8,846 nucleotides of DNA from JBAZWE01 sp041660545 (GCA_041660545.1 JBAZWE010000080.1:1-8846); one strand, 5' to 3'. Shown: positions 1-5,437, counted from the stretch's first letter. Program-made: numbers and translations. Notes: generated from the letters alone by a model not told the origin.

Positions 1-287
1 CCCCACGAGAGAATGTCGCTGCCCTCGATGGCAGCCCCTCCAACGCGCAAGGTCCCGGAGGTGCCGAGATCCTTTCCCCAGACCGTCACGTAGCCGTTAA
101 GGGGAATTGAAACAACATCACTGAAAATGGCGGTTGACGATCCGTCCGCAGCCACAGAGTCCGTCCTGTTTTCACCTTCTCTGAGGGATTTGCCAACTAT
201 GCCTTCGTCTTCCTCTCCTCCGCAAGCGACGGGGACGAGGGCAAAGAGAATGACAATCATCAATAAGTATAGTTTGACCAGTTTCAT
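1..287 (-). CDS. Partial secreted lipoprotein with an IPT/TIG-like segment (5' end of gene)
   Basis: This frame is open from an ATG at 287 to the left window edge, giving 95 visible residues; the C-terminus is missing. GAGGA lies 6 nt before the ATG, a good ribosome binding site. The N-terminus starts MKLVKLYLLMIVILFALV and reaches Cys22 in PVAC-GG, which reads as a lipoprotein signal peptide. The residue at -3 is Pro, so the lipobox is not ideal. An acidic linker (EEDEG) follows, then from about residue 58 a beta-rich stretch with GYVTVWGKDLGTSGTLRVGG, which resembles the start of an IPT/TIG immunoglobulin-like fold (a GxxFGT-type turn followed by a GG-A strand). I infer an exported, membrane-anchored surface or binding protein. 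The substrate is unknown and the fold assignment is tentative. The plus-strand frame across the same bases is a shadow. Confidence 0.72.
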   Translation of the reverse strand, partial: MKLVKLYLLMIVILFALVPVACGGEEDEGIVGKSLREGENRTDSVAADGSSTAIFSDVVSIPLNGYVTVWGKDLGTSGTLRVGGAAIEGSDILSW

Positions 288-535
288 TATCATTCCTCAT
301 TCACATTGAGATATTAACAATGGAAAGATCATTGGCTGTAGATACCGCGATACTATTACATGAAGGGGAAGTACGACAGGGGTTAATAATGGCTCATCAA
401 TTTAAGAAAGAAAAGCAGTCTTCGGTAGGCCATTTCGAAGAATTGGAGTTACCCCGGTTTCATTGACACTTTAGCTTGACACAGCGGCCTACGCCGCCGA
501 CTCCTCCAGCATTCTTTCATACCCTTTAATTCCAT
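288..535. other. Gene-free AT-rich spacer with possible insertion-sequence debris
   Basis: About 250 bp lie between the acyltransferase stop and the lipoprotein start. I see no intact gene. The region contains two TTGACAC direct repeats (463-469 and 476-482) and a 5-bp GC hairpin (484-488 with 493-497, loop CTAC). On the minus strand there is also a short open tail reading IKGYERMLEESAA followed by a stop, in a frame different from the acyltransferase. This tail looks like the end of a lost protein but is too short to identify. The hairpin has no T-run after it on either strand, so I do not call a terminator. Confidence 0.4.
463..482. repeat. Paired TTGACAC direct repeats, possible IS-end remnant
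   Basis: Two exact 7-mers, TTGACAC, sit 13 bp apart (start to start), just beyond the 3' end of the acyltransferase gene. Multiple short terminal repeats of the TGTCA/TGACA type are known at the ends of some insertion sequences, including IS21-like ones. A truncated protein tail on the minus strand stops just inside these repeats, which fits an IS end. A chance pair or a promoter -35-like pair is also possible, since no partner end was found in the window. Confidence 0.25.
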
Positions 536-1552
536 CTAGCTCTTTTTTACTCTTGTTCTAAGTTGCTCAATAGGTTGTTCAACTGCTTTAGCAAACACCC
601 AGGATACGATAAAAATCAAAGGTATGGATGCGAACATAAGCAACAAATCGGGACGTTTAATTTCTAAATCCATCATTCCAAGAATGACAATTACAAACAA
701 ACCAACCTGATAGTGAACGAGGTACATAGGGTAGCTCAATGTTCCCATAAAATTATCAAATTTTTTTGAAATATATGGCAGCGACTTTCGATCAACAAGG
801 GCAAGAACCATAAGGGCGCATAAAAAATAATTAGTATAAAAGAATAAACTAGTTGACAGTCCAGTCAAATAACCACAAATCCAATTGAAGATAATACCGC
901 AAAAAATAACAGCCGGAAGGTAGCTTTGAGTCTCCCTGTCAATGAATTTCATATAGCTCGGTAACTCATTCTTGAAGTGATATATCAGTGCACCAGTTGA
1001 AAAAGGCAATGAGGCAGCAGCAATAGAATAATATCTGTCAGACCAGCTGCCCCCCAAAATGATGACAGCAATATGATAAATAACACTAATACCAAACCAA
1101 AAAAAGACTATTCTTTTATTCTTTGAAATACCGAGTCCAATAAAAATATAAAAAAAGATCTCGACAGTTAAAGCCCAGGCGGGAGGGGTTAGTCGTGGTG
1201 ATTCCGTAAACGGAAAAAAGAGAAAAATATTCCTGAGGATGTCATAAAGACTTTGAGGAAAAAATAATGCTTGGTGATAAGCAGTAGAAAAATTCTCACC
1301 AACATAAAATATTAAGACTGCTGCCAATGCTATAGAAAGCCAATAGATAGGATATATTCTCAATACCCTATTAATAAAATACTTCGTTAAACCCGAAGTA
1401 TTATACCCATAATTTTCCTGCATGATGAGAGTCATCAGATAACCACTAAGCATATAGAAGCCAAATACTGCATACGCACCAATGTCAGGAATGCCACCCA
1501 AATGGTAGCCAACTACCATCAATGCTAATAGTGTACGGTATGTACCAAACAT
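536..1552 (-). CDS. Acyltransferase 3 family membrane protein (probable O-acetyltransferase of a surface glycan)
   Basis: The product is a 338-residue polytopic inner-membrane protein with about ten hydrophobic helices. Family marks are present in order: the N-terminal His17 in MVVGYHLGG, the Arg pair R62/R65 in NRVLRIYPIYW, the W126-A-L-T-V-E131 motif, and SYPMYLVHYQ near residue 275. Known members move acetyl or other acyl groups across the membrane onto lipopolysaccharide, capsule, teichoic acid, antibiotic or lipid acceptors. The acceptor cannot be told from sequence. Length is normal and the gene looks intact. The ATG at 1552 has GAGG 9 nt upstream. The gene is strikingly AT-rich: I counted 30% GC in 721-780 against 63% in 2461-2520 and 50% in 7141-7200. 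It therefore looks horizontally acquired. No glycan-assembly genes flank it in this window. Confidence 0.88.
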   Translation of the reverse strand: MFGTYRTLLALMVVGYHLGGIPDIGAYAVFGFYMLSGYLMTLIMQENYGYNTSGLTKYFINRVLRIYPIYWLSIALAAVLIFYVGENFSTAYHQALFFPQSLYDILRNIFLFFPFTESPRLTPPAWALTVEIFFYIFIGLGISKNKRIVFFWFGISVIYHIAVIILGGSWSDRYYSIAAASLPFSTGALIYHFKNELPSYMKFIDRETQSYLPAVIFCGIIFNWICGYLTGLSTSLFFYTNYFLCALMVLALVDRKSLPYISKKFDNFMGTLSYPMYLVHYQVGLFVIVILGMMDLEIKRPDLLLMFASIPLIFIVSWVFAKAVEQPIEQLRTRVKKS

Positions 1553-1588
1553 TTAAATTAACCTCGCCTAAGAAGAGCATATAAAACT

Positions 1589-1617
1589 AATGTAGTTTAC
1601 AAAATTCGAAATAACAA
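1589..1617 (-). promoter_or_regulatory. Candidate promoter of the acyltransferase gene
   Basis: On the minus strand, TTGTTA (1612-1617) and TACATT (1589-1594) are separated by 17 bp and lie about 35 bp upstream of the acyltransferase ATG. Each box matches the sigma-70-type consensus at four or five of six positions. The AT-rich background makes chance matches easy. Confidence 0.35.
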
Positions 1618-1670
1618 ACCTAAGGAAGGAAAGGAAACTCTACTTCTTTAAAGGTGATCTAGGACGTATT

Positions 1671-1773
1671 TGGCGGGAAGACGTAGGAATCGAACCTATC
1701 AACGACGGGGTGACTGCCGCATGCCGGTTTTGAAGTTCGGTGCGGGCGTTGCCTTCAGTTGCCCGATAGTCCC
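1671..1773 (-). pseudogene. selC: tRNA-Sec (UCA)-like sequence, 3' half intact, 5' half degenerate or replaced
   Basis: Reading the minus strand, the 3' half has the layout of bacterial selenocysteine tRNA. It has an anticodon loop CTTCAAA (anticodon UCA at 1731-1733), the 3' anticodon-stem strand ACCGG, a long variable arm, and a T-arm with loop TTCGATT. An 8-nt acceptor strand GTCTTCCC, discriminator G and encoded CCA (1671-1673) follow. The 8+5 acceptor/T arrangement is typical of tRNA-Sec. The 5' side does not fit. The acceptor would need GGGAAGAC, but the best candidate is GGGACTAT, with only the first four bases clearly pairing. The anticodon stem reads CCGAA instead of CCGGT. The D-arm can only form a 5-bp stem with a 12- to 13-nt loop, not the usual 6-bp stem with a 4-nt loop. 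I conclude it is a broken tRNA-Sec or a tRNA 3' half left by integration. A functional but divergent tRNA-Sec is less likely. Confidence 0.55.
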
Positions 1774-1874
1774 TGATTGACCTTTTGGTTAAGTTTTTCC
1801 CGGCATGTTTCCCTGCATGGATCAAGTATATTCCGATAATCAGAAGTTAACAACGGGAAACGTCATGTGAGGGC

Positions 1875-1894
1875 GCAGGCTATTAAAAGCCTGC
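1875..1894. repeat. Short hairpin, 7-bp stem
   Basis: GCAGGCT (1875-1881) pairs perfectly with AGCCTGC (1888-1894) around a 6-nt AT-rich loop. No strong T-run follows on either strand, so its role as a terminator is doubtful. It lies in the gene-poor strip between the tRNA-Sec-like sequence and the remnant at 2011-2189. Confidence 0.35.
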
Positions 1895-1914
1895 TAATTT
1901 AGATGAAATAGTAA

Positions 1915-2004
1915 AAGGAAGTTAAATCAAATTTGGTAGACCTTATCGGTAGCTATTCGAACTTTGCGGCTCTCGATGAGCTTGTGGCAGCTATAAATGG
2001 GTAA
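1915..2004 (+). other. Possible small ORF or C-terminal gene fragment
   Basis: An open stretch starts after a stop at 1912-1914 and ends in TAA at 2002-2004. It reads KEVKSNLV then DLIGSYSNFAALDELVAAI-NG. A TTG at 1933 preceded by AAGGAAG could start a 23-residue peptide, but with a long spacer. The amphipathic, protein-like tail may be what remains of a deleted gene. I do not recognise the family, and chance cannot be excluded at this length. Confidence 0.2.
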
Positions 2005-2010
2005 TCAGCG

Positions 2011-2189
2011 CTAACCTACAATCTTTTTCCATTCTTCACGCTCAATTCGTCCTTGCCTCAGAATGCGAGCTAGCAATTTTTCCCGATGTCGCTCTGGTTG
2101 GGATTGGGGATTCTGAGTATGACATCGCCCTCGCCATTTGACTCGGTAGCGGCGTCGTTATAGGGGCTCCTAGGATGAAGATTTTGCAT
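2011..2189 (-). pseudogene. Frameshifted small gene remnant, possibly HicA-like toxin
   Basis: An ATG at 2189 opens a 39-codon frame (MQNLHPRSPYND, then GDVILRIPNPNQSDIGK) that stops at 2070-2072. Just before that stop is a run of five A. Adding one base there continues the other open frame, LLARILRQGRIEREEWKKIV-G, to a TAG at 2011-2013. The joined product is about 59 residues. The combination of a strand ending IPNP, then DIG, then LLxxILRQ-G-I-x-x-EEW resembles the C-terminal part of HicA/YcfA-type mRNA-interferase toxins. The N-terminal half of that fold, with its GSH motif, is not evident. No HicB antitoxin is visible next to it and no convincing ribosome binding site precedes the ATG. 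I read it as a decayed gene with low certainty about the family. Confidence 0.4.
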
Positions 2190-2289
2190 AGGTTTACTTT
2201 GTAATGTGGAAAGGTATTAGAAAGTGGTTCGGCTAATGGATAGGTTCACTTCAAGATCGCAACAGTGACGGCGCGAAAGGAGACACGCA

Positions 2290-3822
2290 ATGAGGTGCGC
2301 ACTGCAAATGACGAAGCTCAGAATGTGGGCGGCGGTAAGTGTCATTCTCGTAGCAGCCGCCGCGATCACGATCGCCGCCTGCGGGTCAACCAGTCAGAGC
2401 AATTCGCTGGAGACGCTCACCGACGATCTCGTCAATGAACTCTCGGCAAACTACGAGGTCGCCACCGGCTACCCGGAGCTGTACACCAACGCCGACTGCG
2501 ATTACACCTATGCCGTCCTCAAGAACTGCGTGGCCAACAATCCCGCCGCCCCGTACATCTTACCGATCATACCCACCTGGCCGAACGAATTCTCCGACCC
2601 CGCCCTGCAGAATATGCTCGGCCCGACCCGCGAGGGAACCAGCGGAACCTACCGGCTCGATCCCAGAGAAGCCATCGTCGTGTTCGGCACGCTGCCACCC
2701 GCGGGCCGGTACACAAGCCTGCAGACGTACGTGGCCACACGGCAGGGAAGCTACGACCAGTCGAGTCCCGCCTACCAGACCCTCGCCGCGCAGGATCCTG
2801 CGTTTCTGAATACCCTGTTCCTCAAGCTCCCCCAGAACCCGAGTCGGATCGAGAGCTTCTCCAGTGTAGGCAACGCCATCAACAACGTCGTCATCGACCA
2901 GCAGTCGGGCGCCTCGTTCGGAACCCTCAGGTTCTTCATCATCACACCAGACGCCGGGATGGATCAGGCGGTGCGAAGCGCCCTCAGTCAATTGGGGGTG
3001 AGTAGTGCAGACATCTTCACCGAGCCCGTCTCTTACACCGACATGCACCTCGGGCTCGATATGCCTGCCGACGACTTCTTCACCGTCATGCGCTACGCCC
3101 TGCCCAACGACCCCAACGCGGGGGATGATTGGCGCAATACGCTTCCGCTCTCAGTGCTGCGCGTGCGCGAGAACCCCTCGTCCACTCGAGCCGCACAGCC
3201 ATTTCCCATCTCCGCCTACGACGCGCGGAGCGCTACGCCCGAGGCACAGTACGTCGGCGACCTGAACGACCTGATCGGTGCGGTATGCAAGCGCTGGGGC
3301 AGCTGCGACCAGCCTGCTCCGCTGATCGATGTGCAAGCCCCGCCAATCAACGACATCGGGCCCAGTTGTCGACAGATTGGCATGAACTGCATAGCCGATG
3401 GCCAAGACACGCCGTATTACTACTCTAGCGACCTCCCACTCGATCACGGAGAGATCTACGCGGTAGCGGACACACTCGCCACCGAGACCGGTAACGCGAC
3501 GTACGTTAGCATCGGGATCAACGACAGCTCGAAGCTCCTGGGTGTCGCCAGCGTCGACGACCCCGCACTCAAGGGGTCGGCCGGCGCCTATGCCTCGACG
3601 GTCAACAACACCGACAAGCTCTTTGTGTACTTCCTGACCAGGAACTGCGCCGGGCTCGAGAACCTGACGGACGGAAAGTGTCTCTCCATCACCAACGACA
3701 TGGTGCCACCCGGCGTCAGCATCAAGCTCTCGCTGCGAGACTACGTCTTTCCGGGAACCGCTCGCGGGCCCGACTCAGCACAGCTGCTGAAGCCGACGGT
3801 CGTACGGGTCTCACAGCCCTAG
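2290..3822 (+). CDS. Large secreted lipoprotein of unknown function with four closely spaced cysteine pairs
   Basis: The 510-residue product begins with a basic N-region, a hydrophobic core (about residues 13-30) and a lipobox ending IAAC at Cys31, so it should be lipid-anchored outside the membrane. AAAGGAG lies 7 nt before the ATG at 2290, a strong ribosome binding site. ATG codons at residues 7 and 12 are alternatives. After Cys31 the mature protein has eight cysteines in four close pairs (70/80, 333/339, 360/367, 453/464), which suggests disulphides in an oxidising compartment. Recognisable stretches include YRLDPREAIVVFGTLPPAGR near residue 121 and a C-terminal segment DKLFVYFLTRNC. I do not recognise the family, and no catalytic motif stands out. 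The gene is GC-rich (63% in 2461-2520) and differs sharply from the AT-rich strip before it. No partner gene is adjacent. Confidence 0.85.
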   Translation: MRCALQMTKLRMWAAVSVILVAAAAITIAACGSTSQSNSLETLTDDLVNELSANYEVATGYPELYTNADCDYTYAVLKNCVANNPAAPYILPIIPTWPNEFSDPALQNMLGPTREGTSGTYRLDPREAIVVFGTLPPAGRYTSLQTYVATRQGSYDQSSPAYQTLAAQDPAFLNTLFLKLPQNPSRIESFSSVGNAINNVVIDQQSGASFGTLRFFIITPDAGMDQAVRSALSQLGVSSADIFTEPVSYTDMHLGLDMPADDFFTVMRYALPNDPNAGDDWRNTLPLSVLRVRENPSSTRAAQPFPISAYDARSATPEAQYVGDLNDLIGAVCKRWGSCDQPAPLIDVQAPPINDIGPSCRQIGMNCIADGQDTPYYYSSDLPLDHGEIYAVADTLATETGNATYVSIGINDSSKLLGVASVDDPALKGSAGAYASTVNNTDKLFVYFLTRNCAGLENLTDGKCLSITNDMVPPGVSIKLSLRDYVFPGTARGPDSAQLLKPTVVRVSQP

Positions 3823-3928
3823 TTACCCGGCTTCACGAAAAGGCCGCTGAACTCAAGGAAGAAGAATAATTTACAGCGATAGATATGCCTGTCAACATCA
3901 TCCACTATGCAGTTTTTTCCCGGGTATG

Positions 3929-3955
3929 CCGGACCAGCCTGATCTCCGGGGGTTT
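3929..3955 (+). terminator. Weak candidate terminator after the unknown lipoprotein
   Basis: CCGGA (3929-3933) pairs with TCCGG (3945-3949) around an 11-nt loop, followed by GG and five T. An alternative stem uses CCCGG at 3919-3923 with CCGGG at 3946-3950. T6 upstream and A9 downstream could also give it activity on the opposite strand. It lies about 105 bp past the stop codon. The stem is short, so confidence is limited. Confidence 0.35.
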
Positions 3956-3980
3956 TTAACGAAAAAAAAAGAGTGGCGAA

Positions 3981-3995
3981 GTTCGAATCCCCTAT
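3981..3995 (+). repeat. 15-nt inverted copy of the tRNA-Ala T-arm
   Basis: GTTCGAATCCCCTAT at 3981-3995 on the plus strand is the exact sequence of the T-arm of the minus-strand tRNA-Ala (4067-4081), so the two form a perfect 15-bp inverted repeat separated by 71 bp. The match stops at the end of the T-arm, and the acceptor strand and CCA are not present. It may be a tRNA 3' fragment from an old recombination event. Confidence 0.7.
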
Positions 3996-4011
3996 GGTGT
4001 TTGCGATATTC

Positions 4012-4041
4012 AAAAGAAAAAATGGCTTAAACAAGCCATTT
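4012..4041 (-). terminator. Rho-independent terminator of tRNA-Ala
   Basis: On the minus strand a perfect 9-bp stem, AAATGGCTT with AAGCCATTT (4033-4041 and 4020-4028), closes a GTTT loop and runs into a T-rich tract (TTTTTTCTTTT). It begins 16 nt past the encoded CCA of tRNA-Ala, the expected place for a tRNA transcript end. Confidence 0.85.
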
Positions 4042-4057
4042 CTCAGGGGGCAAAATG

Positions 4058-4133
4058 TGGTGGAGGATAGGGGATTCGAACCCCTGACCTTTTGGCTGCC
4101 AGCCAAACGCTCTCCCAGCTGAGCTAATCCCCC
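4058..4133 (-). tRNA. tRNA-Ala (anticodon GGC)
   Basis: The 76-nt gene, counting its encoded CCA, folds into a complete cloverleaf. Acceptor GGGGGAT pairs with ATCCTCC and includes the G3:U70 wobble that marks alanine tRNAs. The D-arm contains AGCTGGGAGA, and the anticodon stem is TTTGG/CCAAA with loop CTGGCAG, giving anticodon GGC. The T-arm is AGGGG-TTCGAAT-CCCCT. Discriminator A and CCA are encoded. It decodes GCC and GCU alanine codons. It has its own promoter upstream and a terminator downstream, so it is a single-gene unit. The protein frames crossing it are artefacts of the tRNA sequence. Confidence 0.97.
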
Positions 4134-4183
4134 GTGAGGGTATTGGTGTATCGGGTCCCGTCTCGCCAAACCCGACCTGTAAG

Positions 4184-4212
4184 ATTATAGAAGCGGGTGA
4201 TTGCAGGCGCAA
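4184..4212 (-). promoter_or_regulatory. Promoter of tRNA-Ala
   Basis: On the minus strand TTGCGC (4207-4212) and a perfect TATAAT (4184-4189) are separated by exactly 17 bp, about 50 bp upstream of the mature tRNA 5' end. This is the best sigma-70-type promoter in the window and fits a strongly expressed stable RNA. Confidence 0.8.
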
Positions 4213-4232
4213 GCCGGGTTGTTGTTTCTGAG

Positions 4233-4255
4233 ATCCTTCGGCTTCGCCTCAGGAT
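4233..4255. repeat. Palindromic REP-like element
   Basis: ATCCT (4233-4237) pairs with AGGAT (4251-4255), and inside it GGC (4240-4242) pairs with GCC (4246-4248) around a TTC loop. The GATCCTTCGGCTTCGCCTC-AGGATGACA type of sequence belongs to a kind of dispersed intergenic repeat I recall from many unrelated bacterial genomes. Its function is not known to me. It directly abuts the 43-bp tandem repeats that follow. Confidence 0.6.
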
Positions 4256-4375
4256 GACAATCGTTTGCCTCTATGCCACCGGCGCGTCGCCTCAGGATGA
4301 CAATCGTTGGCCTCTATGCCACCGGCGCTTCACCTCGGGATGACGATCGTTGGCCTCTATGCCACAGGTGCATCG
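4247..4375. repeat. Three tandem 43-bp repeats spanning the 3' end of mscS
   Basis: Copies lie at 4247-4289, 4290-4332 and 4333-4375. By eye, copies 1 and 2 agree at 40 of 43 bases and copies 2 and 3 at 37 of 43. Copy 3 contains the last codons and stop of the mscS gene. Copies 1 and 2 repeat that coding end, each reading G(D/E)APVA-stop on the minus strand, plus the following 3' flank. The repeat unit also contains CCTCAGGATGACA, part of the neighbouring palindromic element. Confidence 0.9.
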
Positions 4376-5193
4376 CCTATTTCCACATTCCCGGCGCTTA
4401 GGGCGGTAGCTATGCGTTTGCGCAGCTCGCGGGCTACTTCCGGGTCCTTGAAGGGCTCTGTCTGGGCGATGATGCGGATGGTCACCGATTTCCCTGATAT
4501 GTTCTCCACGCCGAGGACGATCGGACCTTCGGTTATGAATTGAGTTACCGGTGAGTCCGTGGCGATACCCGCCGCCACATCCGTAAGTATCCCGATAACC
4601 TTGTCCATGTCTTCCCGGTAATCTATGGAAACGTCGAGATTGACACGGCTCCATCCCCTGGTCAGGTTGGAAACCACCCTCATCTCGCCGTTGGGTATTA
4701 TGTGCAATATGCCCTCGCCGTCGCGAACCAGTGTGGTTCTCATCTTGATGGCCTCGACCATGCCCTTGATAGTTCCGACCTGGATCACGTCGCCCACGTA
4801 GAACTGCCCTTCCAGGAGCACGAAGAATCCGCCGATCAGATCCTTCACCAGTGTCTGGGCTCCGAAGCCTACAGCCAGGCCGGCGATGCCGGCTCCCGCC
4901 AGTAGCGGCCCGACGTCGTAGCCTAGTTCCCTTAATGTCATCGTTGAGACCACGACGACGATCACGGCGATGAACACGCCGCGGACGATTCCCGCCAGGG
5001 TCTTGGCCCGCATCTCCTGTTCGCGGCTGACGAGGTCGCTGTCGCTCATCTTGCGCCCGGCAACGCGGAACAGACGCCTCGAAAGGGTCCGAATTATGTA
5101 ATAAAGGACCACTGCGCCCAGGATCATCGCGACGATGCGCACACCGCTGGTGGTGGCCCAGTCGTATAGTCTGTCTACTCTTTCCTGATTCAA
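4357..5193 (-). CDS. mscS: MscS-family small-conductance mechanosensitive channel
   Basis: The 278-residue inner-membrane protein is close in length to E. coli MscS and should open under membrane tension to release solutes on osmotic downshock. TM1 spans about residues 18-34 and TM2 68-88. The pore helix TM3 begins with PLLAGAGIAGLAVGFGAQ (about 96-113), the Gly/Ala packing motif of the family, then LVKDLIGGFFVLLEGQF. The cytoplasmic beta domain follows with GDVIQVG, GMVEAIKMRTT and IPNGEM. The start is TTG at 5193, with GGAGG about 7 nt upstream. An overlapping 309-codon frame starting at an ATG at 5221 is out of frame and is a GC-driven shadow. A possible extended -10 (TGTTATGAT, minus strand, 5241-5249) lies upstream. 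The last six codons and stop are part of a tandem repeat. Confidence 0.95.
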   Translation of the reverse strand: MNQERVDRLYDWATTSGVRIVAMILGAVVLYYIIRTLSRRLFRVAGRKMSDSDLVSREQEMRAKTLAGIVRGVFIAVIVVVVSTMTLRELGYDVGPLLAGAGIAGLAVGFGAQTLVKDLIGGFFVLLEGQFYVGDVIQVGTIKGMVEAIKMRTTLVRDGEGILHIIPNGEMRVVSNLTRGWSRVNLDVSIDYREDMDKVIGILTDVAAGIATDSPVTQFITEGPIVLGVENISGKSVTIRIIAQTEPFKDPEVARELRKRIATALSAGNVEIGDAPVA

Positions 5194-5408
5194 CCTGTTC
5201 CCTCCAGGAGACCGGATTCATTTAGCGCGCAGCCCGATTCATCATAACAAGGCAGCTGTTTTTCTCAGCCTAAATCATACCCTAAATACGGCATTCGCAG
5301 CATTCTTTGCGCAATTTTTACTTAAGGGGACTAATAACCGCGTAAAAAGGTGTGACTGCTGGTCGGTGCAGGAAGCTCTGCCGATACATTAATACACTCG
5401 TCGCCGTT

Positions 5409-5437
5409 TTGAACATGCGGTGCCGGTGGTATATTAA
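5409..5437 (+). promoter_or_regulatory. Candidate promoter of the 43-residue membrane peptide gene
   Basis: TTGAAC (5409-5414) and TATTAA (5432-5437) are 17 bp apart and lie about 40 bp upstream of the small ORF. The rest of the roughly 280-bp gap between the divergent mscS and small ORF shows no gene. Confidence 0.45.

Noticed and set aside
127..309. 60-codon plus-strand frame at the left edge
   Set aside because: It is antisense to the lipoprotein gene on the minus strand, which has a better binding site and a signal peptide.
1640..1825. 61-codon minus-strand frame over the tRNA-Sec-like sequence
   Set aside because: It consists mainly of translated tRNA-like sequence and has no ribosome binding site or recognisable motif.
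2099..2115. Partial match to the tRNA-Ala T-arm (GGGGATTC), considered as an att site
   Set aside because: Only about eight contiguous bases match and the flanks differ, which is expected by chance.
2435..3447. Several Pro-, Arg- and Ser-rich frames inside the large lipoprotein gene
   Set aside because: They overlap a frame with a signal peptide, strong binding site and normal codon use. Their composition is typical of out-of-frame translation in GC-rich DNA.
3819..4212. Two minus-strand protein frames across the tRNA-Ala gene
   Set aside because: Their peptides (for example GLAQLGERLAGSQKVRGSNP) are the translation of the tRNA itself, a common false call.
4292..5221. 309-codon open frame on the minus strand overlapping mscS
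   Set aside because: It is Arg-, Gly- and His-rich, lacks any domain pattern, and runs in another frame across a well-supported MscS gene. It is a GC-driven shadow.
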